Shown piece by piece: positions 54,497-64,000 of a stretch of DNA of 64,000 bases (positions are counted from its first letter, which is position 1; each line of letters begins with the position of its first letter). The notes beneath the pieces were generated by a model. The model had not been told where the DNA came from and searched no databases. It worked only from the letters and a program-made list of their open reading frames with translations. The stretch comes from Dugong dugon (Eukaryota > Chordata > Mammalia > Sirenia > Dugongidae). Where the stretch lies: NCBI GenBank assembly GCA_030035585.1, contig CM057462.1, positions 142,378,734-142,442,733 on the forward strand. Direction: 5' to 3'. The translations under genes and the position numbers were made by a program.

Positions 54497-55255
54497 TGTT
54501 TAAAGATGGCATAGTGGCAGTGTCTGACCTCCTCTAACTTCACAATGAGGGTGGAGAATCAAAGTCAACAGCCCAAAGGGATTCCTATTAGGCAGTGGTC
54601 AGATATTTCTCCTCTCTATCCTTTTTGCTAATTCTGACACCTAACATTTCTCCAATGACACTCTCTACTTCTCTGTTGGGTTCAACAGTTTGTTGCAATT
54701 GCCTCTCAAAACTCAAGTCTTTACTCTATTATTGGATTTATTAGAGAAGTAACAGGTTACAGTCCAGGTTTGGAAACGACTCAAGATTCAGTTCCTCTAT
54801 TGGGGATAATTTCTTCTTGCCTTCTGCCATCAGGTCCTGCTGGGGCCTTCTGCTGCTGGGGGCCTTCTCAGGCAAGTGTTACAACTCATAGCTCCATGGG
54901 TTGGCAAGCCCCACCAAGGCCACCTTGTGCAAGTCTCCTGGTTCCTGCAGTCTCCCACTGCTATTTTGCTGCTGTTGCACCGCAGTCTCTCACTGACTTC
55001 CACATTACAACTTCTCTCTCTCTCTCCCCTCATGTCTCCCTTTAAGCACAGTTGGATAGCAAAACTAAACAATCCAATTAGAGTTCCGTACATCTTCTTT
55101 GCATGGTCTGCCTCCACAAGTGTGCCGTGCACCTTATTTGCATTATTAGTAAACTGTCCAATTCCCTTGGTGGGCCACAAGCAACTCATTTGCATAGTCC
55201 CACACAGTCATTTGGTGGGATTTACAAGACCATGGCAAAAAAGGCCATATAAAAG
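54497..55255 (-). mobile_element. ERV-L-type LTR with leader, second copy (reverse)
   Basis: Reverse-orientation relative of 1535-2505. In minus-strand order it shows octamer-like ATGCAAAT motifs near 55190 and 55135, AATAAA (plus-strand TTTATT at 54737-54742), and a degenerate tRNA-Leu primer site at about 54628-54643. The leader then ends at the Tigger1 edge. It is more diverged than the first copy. The ORFs on both strands here (54770-55322) are incidental. Confidence 0.72.
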
Positions 55256-57289
55256 AGATCCATTGCACTGCACTATGTTTAAAAATTTTATAAACCATGC
55301 AAGTTCTACATACATATTTTAATTTTATTGTAAAACATTTACATATAATATAATTATATAGCACTATATATAATCTAATATAATGTTACATAACGTAAAA
55401 AAGTAGCCAGCAGGTCAGAAGTGAGAGTCCCCCTGCCCTCCAGCTTGTGGCTGATGTATGAGTTATTGTGCCAACTTTGGCACTCCAGAGGACTGTGTCC
55501 TTTAACTTGTGAGCTCCAACTTAGTTCCAGGTGGTGAGGATAGGAGGAAGAAGTGCTACTTGTGCAGCTGGTGTCAAAACAAAAAAGGTAGAGAAGTGAG
55601 AAGTAACGATTTGATGTTTTCTACACAGAGAGGCAGACACTAGAAAGAGAGAGTTACTGCAGAAATTTCATTCTTGTTACCCCAAAGTGAGGGCGCAAAG
55701 AACAGGGATGGAGCATGGCCACATCAAGCAGAGGCTGAATTGCATATGCCCTTGAAATGACAATCCTCTTCCAAATTAGTGTTATTATAATGAGAAAATC
55801 ACATTAAAGCAAAGTCAAATGGGAATATCATGTAGACTATTTAGTTCTACCTTCAAAGAAAATCTGTAAAGAAATTTTGAAAGACAAATGAGTAGGGTGA
55901 TGGGGAAATAACCTGTTACCTATAAAAGTTAATATGCCTGTGCTTGAGAGCTTCAGGTTACTGCAGATCTGTTGATTCTCCCCCAAATTTTGATTACATC
56001 TGTATAAAAAAATCAGCCCTGTACCACTTGCCTTTCCTGTTCTCCTTCTGGCCTCAGTGATTGTTATGGAAACTGAAGGACTCTGAACAGAAAACGGCGG
56101 ACTCACTCTCTGTGTGTTTTGTAAAATGGTGACAACTTGCTCTTTGGGCTTTTCTGCCTTCCACAGAGCCCCAAAATTCCAGTTCTCCCAGTTATAGTGG
56201 GCAGGGGAACTCTGAAGGAAATCTACATTACATATCTGGTTCTGAGTTTTCAGGGCCATGCAAAAATAAAATAGACCCTATCACAGCAATTTCCACTTCT
56301 CCAAACACCAAAGAATAAGTACACTTATAAAAGGCCAAATAGTATTTTATGCCTGTTAATTGCTATTCTTTTCTCCCTACAGATGATAAAATTCTAGTTT
56401 CCTTATGCTGGAAGTAAACCTAAAACAAGTCAAAAGTTTTGATTTTTATTTTCCTGAATTTTATCAAAATAGTGAAAACTAGAGAATCCTGTGAAAGTGA
56501 CACTGTGGTACAAAATTTCTGTATTTTTAAAATAAATCTCTTTTTGACTGAGTAGAAAAAATGTTCAATTCTTAAATCCCATTGACAAGCCTCACGTTTC
56601 AAACAGAGTGAGATATGCTTGGGATAGGAGAGACACTGTCAATTGAGAGTTCTATGACATTTTAACTTCTCCATTCCTTGATATCTCATCTGAGGCTCAT
56701 TATGACAGCTATGAAGAGGTCATTATTCTTTGAAAAGACTTGTTTTCTGATGTTTGTATCATCTCCAGAGCCACATGTTTGTGTTAAAGTTCTAGGGTAT
56801 AATAAAAAAGTATGTCATATGGATAAATAATTTCCCTGAAGGATTCAACAATTTCCATCATCTAATGTATAATATTTTAAAATTCTTCTTTGTTAAAACA
56901 GGTGTATTTCTTTTCTTTTTTTTCTCATAAAATGAAAATTCACCTAAATTAAATATGGCATTCCTCTAAAAAGCCTACATAATATAAGATGACTACAAAT
57001 TTCATATCATTTTCTTTTTATTTTATGCTCAGTTTACCTGTTTTATAGGCTAATTTCTAAGAAAGAATGCTGACAGTTTTTATTTCTAAACATCAAAATA
57101 AATTATGTAAAAATATTTCTAAACATTAAAACAAATTATGTAAAAATAGTCTTTGTTTAGCCTCTCACCTGAATGAGATGTCAAACAAAAATCATATCTA
57201 CTCCTTAGGACTACATGGTGGATTTTAATGATCAGGGTATACGTTTGGGAGCCAGAGATCTGAGAAGCCTGATACTTGGTCAGTCACCA
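55256..57289. other. Unique-looking DNA, one unexplained ORF
   Basis: No repeat could be named. The longest frame is 55837-56259 on the minus strand (140 codons). It has no recognisable domain, signal peptide or repeats, and is discussed as a finding. An imperfect duplication of 'tatttctaaacatcaaaata' type text occurs at about 57080 and 57115. Confidence 0.4.
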
Positions 57290-57400
57290 AACAGATGATC
57301 ATTCATGCATTCATTCGTTTAACAAATACTTGACAAGCAGCTAAGCATTATGCTGTACTAGTTTATAGTGGTGGAGAGAAAACCATCAACAATCCAAGCA
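57290..57400 (-). repeat. L2 LINE 3' end (reverse), short
   Basis: 'cattcattcgtttaacaaat' and 'cagctaagcattatgctgta' resemble the reversed L2 terminus. Confidence 0.55.
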
Positions 57401-58194
57401 AGCAACCAACAACACACCCCCTGTTTTACTGAGTAAAGGAGTGTCTATTTGAAAAAGTGACATTCTGGTTAATCTTAATGAATGATAAGTTAGGTAAATT
57501 ACAAATGAATTGGGGTGAATTCCATATGGAAGAAACAGAATATGCAAAGTTCCTAAGGATTTTCTGAGGAAATTTGACACAAAAAATTTAAAATGAAGAT
57601 GGCAGGTCTTTTGCCTTAGGGAATAAACTCCTGAGAGAATCCATGGAAGTTTTCCTCTTAATCTCTGCAGATGCCATCTCAAGATTCTTAAAATATTTTA
57701 GGCAATTTTATCAGTAATTGAACACTATGATCCTACACATAAACATGCTTTTTCTACAGCAAATTTGACTTCCTATCCTGCGGAACAATTAATAATATTG
57801 TGCCCCTATTGTACCTCTTGAGTTTAGCTAACATCCCATTGGATACTAATTCATTATATAATATTACTGAGTTATTTCTGAGATTAATTATTTATATATT
57901 TTATTTAATTCTTAGATTTTTTAGAAACTATGGATCAGGAGTGATGAGATATTTAATGTTTTTAACGAAGTATTAGGTCATCCACATTTTTACCAAATAT
58001 ATAGGAAAGTTTAATTTGGGTTCTGTAGGAAACATGAGCAACAGTTTTAAATATATATATGTATATATATTTTAGATAACAGCATGCGGGCAAGATTCCA
58101 CAGTGATTGGCACTATAACTTCACTCTGATTAAAATAATGATGAGGAAAATATTTTTCCATGAAGGTTAGTCCAGAAAAAGAAACATATAATGT
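57401..58194. other. AT-rich DNA, nothing recognised
   Basis: A short TA-rich tract lies at about 58050-58072. No gene is seen. Confidence 0.45.
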
Positions 58195-58690
58195 GTGTCT
58201 CTAAAACATAGATGGAATTTTTTTCACATTCCTCCCATAAGTGCCTTCTTTCCTTTCCCTTGAATCGGGATGGGCTTGTAACTGTTTGATTATACAGTAT
58301 GATAAAAATGATGCTCTGTGACTTTCAAGCATGGTTATAAAAAGTCACATAGTTTCTTATTCCCTGAAATATCCATTCTTGGAGACCTGATCCACTTGTA
58401 AGAATTCCACGTAGCTCAAATTTTCCATGCTGTAAGGATGCCCAAGCCACATGGAAATTGGCAGTCTCAGCTGATCCATGCCCCTGTGCCTCACATATGA
58501 GTGAAGAAACCTCCAGACAATTCCAGTTTCCAACCATTTGAATCACGTCTGCTATTCAAGTCTTTCCAAAAATAGCCCCAGCCATTGTGGAGTAGAGACA
58601 AGCCAAACCAATTTTTCCTTCTTGGCATTTCTCACCCACAACATCATGAGCATTATAAAATGAACGCAATTTGCTAAACTGTATTGTGGT
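58195..58690 (+). mobile_element. MLT1-type MaLR solo LTR
   Basis: 'ctttcccttgaatcgggatg', 'tgatgctctgtgactttcaa', 'ggatgcccaagccacatgga' and 'aacatcatgagcattataaa' follow the MLT1 LTR pattern. Ancient eutherian ERV-L-MaLR. The minus-strand frame at 58325-58546 is incidental. Confidence 0.75.
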
Positions 58691-58729
58691 GTCAGTTTCA
58701 CTTTTGTCTGTGCAAATTGTTCTATTACG

Positions 58730-58800
58730 CCTCTTTTAGCCTCAGTTTCTTCATCTGTAAAATAAGAGCTGTGAACCAGATGCTGTCAGAACACTATAAT
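58730..58800 (+). repeat. MIR core fragment
   Basis: 'agcctcagtttcttcatctg' and 'taaaataagagctg' match the MIR core. Confidence 0.75.
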
Positions 58801-59534
58801 CACAAAATACTATGATCTGAAAGTGTCTAAAATCAGGTATCAAGTATTTTTTTTAATGCTTACTATATACCTTTAAAAATATTCATCTGTACCATTCAGT
58901 GAGACCTTAAAATTTGCTTTATTTACGTATGTTGTTAGACATTTATGTGATTACTGACCTTACAATTTGATTGTAATTCTTTGAAGTGAGCTGTTAACAA
59001 CCCAATAGTTCTTTGCACATAAGAGGAAGTCAGTAATACTTAGAGATAATTATTTGACTGCCCCATCAATGTATTAGGTGCCAGGAAGAAGTAAAAAGAT
59101 ATAAAACTTAAATCCTATCTTTTAGAAATTTATGTTTAGACTGGGAAGGTAAGATTTTAAATAGAGAACAATCCAATGCAATATAAAGTTAAATTTTTCA
59201 GTAAATAAATAATTATTTAATAATTATTTTGAATAATGATTAATTTTGATACATGCTAACACAGTCTGATGGTTTCAATAAGTATAGTAAGTACTTTCAG
59301 AAAACTGATACTGTACTCTGTTGCCATTTTCACTAGTTCTCATATTTGTCTTCTGTATTTAAGAGTAATTCATTTCACCTAAAACACAATAAAATTTAAA
59401 AAATGATTAACAAAAAGAACAATTCAAATGTTATTTCATCTTTGTGAGCTAAACAAAATGGAAGTAGGGAGAAGAAACAGTTCTTTAAGTTATGTCTCGT
59501 GAAATATTTAAGCTCTTCATGATTTTGTAGCTGC
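58801..59534. other. AT-rich DNA, nothing recognised
   Basis: No exon or named repeat is seen. A weak L2 3'-end resemblance lies near 59000-59035. Confidence 0.4.
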
Positions 59535-59544
59535 TAGAAATTGA

Positions 59545-59753
59545 TAGGTGTCCCTGGGTGGTATAAGGGGTTAACACACTTGGATGCTAACCAAAAGGTT
59601 GGAGGTTCGAGTCTATCCAGAAGCGTCTCTGAAAAATGGCCTGGAGATACATTTCTGAAAAACCAGTCATTGAAAACCCTATGAGCACAGTTCTCCTCTG
59701 ACAGACGTGGGATTGCCCTGAGTCATAATCAACTCAAAGTCAACCAGTGGTTT
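59545..59753 (+). repeat. AfroSINE-related variant
   Basis: 'ggtgtccctgggtggtataa' start, B-box region 'ggaggttcgagtctatc', body 'ggagatacatttctgaaaaa' and tail 'ttgccctgagtcataatcaa'. A perfect 10-bp duplication TAGAAATTGA flanks it (59535-59544 and 59754-59763). Confidence 0.92.
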
Positions 59754-59763
59754 TAGAAATTGA

Positions 59764-60422
59764 AGAAGAGGCTAGTTATCAGGAGGACATGAAATGCAGC
59801 AAGCCGCTGGCACAGATATACATGCTATGCTTTAGTGGTAGGTCAGATGCCTTCAGTAGTCTATGATTGATTATTAAATGTTCTTTCTTGATTTCTGCTG
59901 TACTACTGGGATCTACTGTTTGAATTTCTCTAAGAAGTAATACACGTGTGCTGTTTTTGTTATGAGCCATTATAATGAAATACAAGTAAAGCAGAAAGAG
60001 AAGACGATGTACCAAAATATCAAAACAAAGCAACTGAGTTTCTTAACTTTTATCCAAGAGATTTACTTGAAAACCAACGTTAGTGTCAGCCTTGAAAGTT
60101 TGTACTATTGTTATTATTTTCTCTGAAATGTATTTTTGTAAATTAAAGGATGTTGTTCTCTTTATAGAAATAAAATATATATAAACAAATTTACTTAGGA
60201 GTCATCATCACAGTTTGTGATGTATGTGTGTGTGTTTTAAACTCCTATTGTCTCATTTCTTCTAAATGGAAAATATATTGTTGGCATTGTGTCAATAAAC
60301 AAAGACCACCTAAATAAGAACAAGCAAAGGCTATATGTTTGGAACTTGGTAGTGCAAGGGATTCAGCCACCATCACTTGGGGTTGGTAGAGACTCAAATG
60401 TAGGCAGAGGAGTAGGAAAGCT
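59764..60422. other. Unique-looking DNA, nothing recognised
   Basis: A short TGTG tract lies at about 60222-60236. The minus frame 59779-60033 shows no domain. Confidence 0.45.
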
Positions 60423-61601
60423 TTGTTGTTGTTGTTAGGTGCTGTTGAGTTGGCTCTGACTCACAGCGACCCTATGTACAACAGAACGAAATGACAACTG
60501 GTCCTGTGCCATCCTCACAATTGCTGTCACACTTAAGCCCATTGTTGTAGCCACTGTGTCAATCCACCTCATTGAGAGTCTTCCTCTTTTTCATTGACCC
60601 TCCACTTTACCAAGCATGAAGTCCCTCTCCAGGGATTGATCCTTCCTAATAACACGTCCAAAATATGCGAGACGTAGTCTCACCATCGTTGCTTAAAAGG
60701 AGCATTCTGGTTGTACTTCTTCCAAGACAGATTTGTTCCTTCTTTTGGCAGTCCATGGTATATTCAATATTCTCGACAACACCACAATTCTAAGGTGTCA
60801 ATTCTTCTTCAATCTTCCTTATTTATCATACAGCTTTTGCATGCATATGAGGCAAATGGAAACACCATGGCTTGGGTCAGGTGCGCCTTAGTCTTCAAGG
60901 TGACGTCTTTGCTTTTCAACACTCCTTTGCAGCAGATTTTCCCAATGCATTGCATCTTTTGATTTCTTGGCTGCTGCTTCCATGGGTGTTGATTGTGTAT
61001 CCAAGTAAAATGAAACCCTTGACAACTTCAGTCTTTTCTCCATGTATCATGATGTTGCTTATTGGTCCAGTCGAGAGGACTTTTGTTTTCTTTATGTTAA
61101 GTGTAATCCATGCTGAAGGCATGGATTTGATCTTTATCAGTAAAGATCTTTGATCTTCATCAGTAAGTGCTTCAAGTTCTCTTCACTTTCAGCAAGCAAG
61201 GTTGTATCATCTGCATAATGCAGGTTGTTAATGAGTCTTCCTCCAATCCTGATGCTCTGTTCTTCTTCATATAGCCCAGCTTCTCAGATTATTTGCTCAG
61301 CATACAGATTGAATAGGTATGGTGAAAGGATAGAACCCTGACACACACTTTTCCTGACTTTAAACCAAGCAATATCCCTGTATTCTATTCAACCAACTAC
61401 CTCTTGATCTGTGTACAGGTTCCTCAAGAGCATAATTAAATGTCTTGGAATTCCTATTCTTCTCAATGTTATCCACAATTTATTATGATCCACAGTTCGA
61501 TGCCTTTGCATACTCAATAAAACACAGGTTACCATCTTTCTGGTATTCTCTGTTTTCAGCCAGGATCCATTTGACATCAGCAATGATATCCCTGGTTCCA
61601 C
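60423..61601 (-). mobile_element. RTE-type LINE, 3' half, minus strand
   Basis: The 3' end carries a GTT repeat (60423-60436) and 'aggtgctgttgagttggctc', which is the tail shared with AfroSINEs. RT sequence reads in broken frames: 60916-61122 contains MPSAWITLNIKKTKVL and HGEKTEVVKGFILLGYTINT, and 61389-61601 contains CVLLSMQRHRTVDHNKLW. It stops abruptly at 61601 ('ccctggttccac'), within the same RT segment that continues in the RTE at 24320. Confidence 0.88.
60916..61601 (-). pseudogene. RTE reverse transcriptase C-terminal half, broken
   Basis: This is the part of the RTE polyprotein after the fingers. Text after the RT catalytic site (KTKVLSTGPISN... region) and the C-terminal FILLGYTINTHGSSSQEIKR are visible. 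The stretch around the catalytic box, near 61200-61215, is written in reverse as 'ttgtatcatctgcataatgc'. It translates on the minus strand to a YADDT-like motif (CATTATGCAGATGATACAAC), so the catalytic YADD is preserved. Stops separate the frames. Confidence 0.78.
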
Positions 61602-61604
61602 TCA

Positions 61605-61818
61605 AAATTTGTCTCCATAAAACATCAAATTAATTTAAAAAAATGGTGAAATTTTGAGCTACTGTAAAATACCTAATAGATATGACAATAAGAGACCAGC
61701 TCCAATTGCTACACCTCTGTGGCCTACTGTTGTTTCTTCTTTACTTATAACATTGCTATGTTTGTTCAAACAGTGCTTCAGGGTGTTCTTGAAGTAGTTC
61801 TTCTATCTGTCTTAGGGG
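61605..61818 (+). repeat. 210-bp duplicate, copy 1 (at RTE junction)
   Basis: Nearly the same as 63137-63350 in direct orientation, with few mismatches ('caattgctacacctctgtgg' versus 'caattgctacacttctgtgg'). It sits exactly between the minus-strand RTE half and the plus-strand RTE 5' piece. It does not match any repeat I know. Confidence 0.95.
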
Positions 61819-61990
61819 AAGGTACTCAAAAGATGACTGAGAAAGAGCTGCCTCCTCAAAGTAGAGTAGCCCTTAATGACATGAATGGAGTCAAGCTTTT
61901 GGGATCTTCATTTGCTGATGCGGCACGACTCAAAACGTGAAGAAACAGCTGCAAACATCCACTAATAATCGGAATGTGGAACGTACAAAG
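61817..61990 (+). mobile_element. RTE 5' end fragment, plus strand
   Basis: The frame from about 61834 reads MTEKELPPQSRVALNDMNGV and then GSSFADAARLKT. The following 'agaaacagctgcaaacatcc' and 'ggaatgtggaacgtac' match the reverse of the 5' end of the RTE at 25330-25400. It is therefore RTE 5' sequence in opposite orientation to the 3' half at 60423-61601. Confidence 0.8.
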
Positions 61991-62929
61991 GAAAGCTTCA
62001 TAGTAAAAAAAAACCAGGAAGGTTTCAGGTATACTCTGATTAGAGGCTATTGACATGGAGAAGCTGGAGGCGGGCTAACTGGAAGCAAAGATTCCTATAT
62101 GATTTATTAAAGAAGGATAATTGGTTTTTCTTAATTGGTCCTAAGTTGGAAGTGGGGCAAAAATTAGGAAAATGGTCGGTTTTTGACTAAGTCATGGTCA
62201 TTTGGGACCAATCACTACAAAATCTGTGGTTTGGCTTCCTGGACTGGTTGTTGCAGATTGTGGGTGAGAGTTCTGTTTTTATATGTGAGCTAGCTGTTGT
62301 CCATTAGTATATTCGGTTCCTCAGTATATGTCTCTACAGATTACCTCTTCTTAAAGAAATTTTATTCAAAAAAATATTTTGTACCTCTAATCTCTCTTTA
62401 TTTTACTAGGCTTTAAATCTGTAGATACAAACATTTTCAATTCCGTGGGATGTCAATTAATTGCATGCTGTGATTCTGCACTAGTAGCCCAATGAACCAC
62501 CATGCTCTGAAAATTAAATGGAGCTGTTTGCTCTGGTTGTAAGTTATAATTCTATGAGACGTGAACCACAAACTATAAGTTATACGAGAAAGGTTTTACA
62601 TTTCTTTTGTGGAGTTGATTTCACAACTTACTACTGAATATGTTATTGTAAAGTGCCATTTACGATTTTTCTTAATACAATGCTGAGATAAGTTCACACT
62701 TCTGTCCTCCGGGACCTGAAATTTGAATTTTATTGAGAAGTTTTTATAATTGCCCCTTAACAAAGAACTGTATTATATGAGAAGAAAAAAGCCAGATTTT
62801 CAGATTGCTGAATGATTTTGTAAATATATTTTGGAAAGACATAGTTGTGTATTTATTAGTTAATTAAGAAGGACATCATGTTTTTTAAATCCACCAGCAT
62901 CTACCTTACATGTTAGTTAAAGCAATGCG
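61991..62929. other. Unique-looking DNA, nothing recognised
   Basis: No exon or named repeat is seen. Confidence 0.45.
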
Positions 62930-63030
62930 CATGCTTCAGGTGACTTAATTATTTGTGGAAGCAGACAGTTATTGTCAGACTTGCTGAGTATTTGAACCTC
63001 AGGTCTCTTTCCTTACAAGCAGACCTGTAA
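62930..63030 (-). repeat. Possible MIR (reverse)
   Basis: 'ttcaggtgacttaattattt' and 'gagtatttgaacctcaggtc' resemble the reversed MIR 5' half. Confidence 0.5.
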
Positions 63031-63136
63031 CTCCTTAGGCATTAAGTGTGACAGCAACATATGCTTCCTTCTTCATAATTGTCCTTTACTTAACGAAAAA
63101 ATAACAATAACATGCATTTGCAATACCATGCCATAT

Positions 63137-63350
63137 AAATTCATCTCTATAAAACATCAAATTAATTTAAAAAATGATGACATTTTGAGCTACTTTAAAA
63201 TACCTAATAGATATGACATTAAGAGACCAGCTCCAATTGCTACACTTCTGTGGCCTACTGTTGTTTCTTTCCTACTTACAACATTGCTATGTTTGTTCAA
63301 ATAGTGCTTCAGGGTGTTCTTGAAGTAGTTCTTCTATGTGTGTTATGGGA
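63137..63350 (+). repeat. 210-bp duplicate, copy 2
   Basis: Partner of 61605-61818, about 1.53 kb downstream in the same orientation. No RTE sequence flanks this copy, so it is more likely the original. Confidence 0.95.
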
Positions 63351-64000
63351 AAATAACAGCAGAGGGTTCTATATTGCAGCATCCATTCTTAATATCCCAG
63401 CGACTTCCCTTTTTATGTAATCACCTTGAAAATTTTGCAACTAATTTGACTTGCCCATTTCAATTTTTAATGTTTTTTTCCTACTTTCTGCACCAGAGAA
63501 TGAATCAAATAAAAAATGTTTTGCTGAGATAGTCAGCAATCAATATCGAGTATTTCTTAATAAATTTGGGTTTTCAATGTCATCTACGGGGCTTAAGGTT
63601 TGAAGCCTTGGTCTAAGTTGTTTGGATTACATCAAGGCATCAGAAATCCAACATTGTCTCTCTTTTTTATTTCCATTAAAGTAGACTTTTAATTAAAATA
63701 ATGACATAAAATATTTAACTGTCCACTAACTACTGAGTATATATGTATATATAAAAGGACAGACTATAGAAGGCATTTAAAGAAATATGACCACCTGAGT
63801 ACAAGTTAACTGCTTTCAAGTTAAGAGCCATCTGGCTGCAACATCTGTTGCTCATCGATTGCCAGTATTTATTTGCATGGTCTGGCTTACTGAGTAGGGA
63901 GGGGTAAAGAAGAATTTTCCTCAATAGAAGAGGATCATTCTTTGGACAAAAGTATACAAAAATAGTGTTATTCTTATTTAGAAGTTCATAATTTATTCTG
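63351..64000. other. Unique-looking DNA, nothing recognised
   Basis: AT-rich, with a short TATATG tract at about 63737-63753. No gene is seen. Confidence 0.45.

Noticed and set aside
54770..55322. ORFs of 91-148 codons on both strands
   Set aside because: They overlie the inverse ERV-L-type LTR copy and show no retroviral or host domain.
1..64000. An undescribed multi-gene system
   Set aside because: All sizeable conserved coding signals belong to L1, RTE or Tigger1. No cluster of unrelated intact ORFs exists in the window.

Overview
This window is intergenic mammalian DNA with no convincing intact host gene. It is AT-rich and built almost entirely from layered transposable elements. The organism is most likely an afrotherian, with elephant as the best guess. 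The reason is more than a dozen copies of the tRNA-derived AfroSINE, together with RTE-type LINEs whose 3' tails match those SINEs. Eutherian-wide fossils (MIR, L2, MLT1, Tigger1, old L1M/HAL1) lie beneath them. The species call is inferred from repeat families only.

Layout. 1-7650: old L1M, MIR, an ERV-L-type LTR with a tRNA-Leu primer binding site (1535-2505), several AfroSINEs, one candidate exon-like ORF (5465-5637, minus) and a GATA microsatellite. 7651-16590: a near full-length plus-strand L1 (L1-A) broken by two solo ERV-L/MLT2-like LTRs. 16591-22040: fossil repeats, including a tRNA-Gly-derived SINE split by an AfroSINE. 22041-25400: a truncated minus-strand L1 (L1-B) abutting a truncated minus-strand RTE. 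25572-34261: a minus-strand full-length-type L1 (L1-C), about 8.7 kb, whose long 5'UTR contains tandem monomer-like units. 34262-37888: MIRs, an L2 and a short possible terminal exon or retropseudogene. 37889-44428: a plus-strand L1 (L1-D) with target-site duplications and a 5'UTR-ORF1 deletion. 44440-51417: old repeats, an inverted L1 3'UTR copy and a third solo LTR. 51420-54494: a complete Tigger1 DNA transposon with L1 and AfroSINE insertions. 54497-55255: a second ERV-L-type LTR in inverse orientation. 55256-64000: mostly unique-looking DNA with an MLT1, an AfroSINE and an RTE arranged like a twin-priming inversion, with a 210-bp copy of nearby DNA caught at its junction.

How the parts relate. 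L1 ORF2 protein supplies endonuclease and reverse transcriptase for L1 copying. RTE is the likely partner of the AfroSINE and tRNA-Gly SINE, because their 3' tails match inside this window. All ORFs checked in the L1, RTE and Tigger copies carry stops or frameshifts, so no element here looks active. I found no undescribed multi-gene system. The most informative oddities are the RTE junction with captured DNA, the monomeric L1 promoter region and two short exon-like ORFs.
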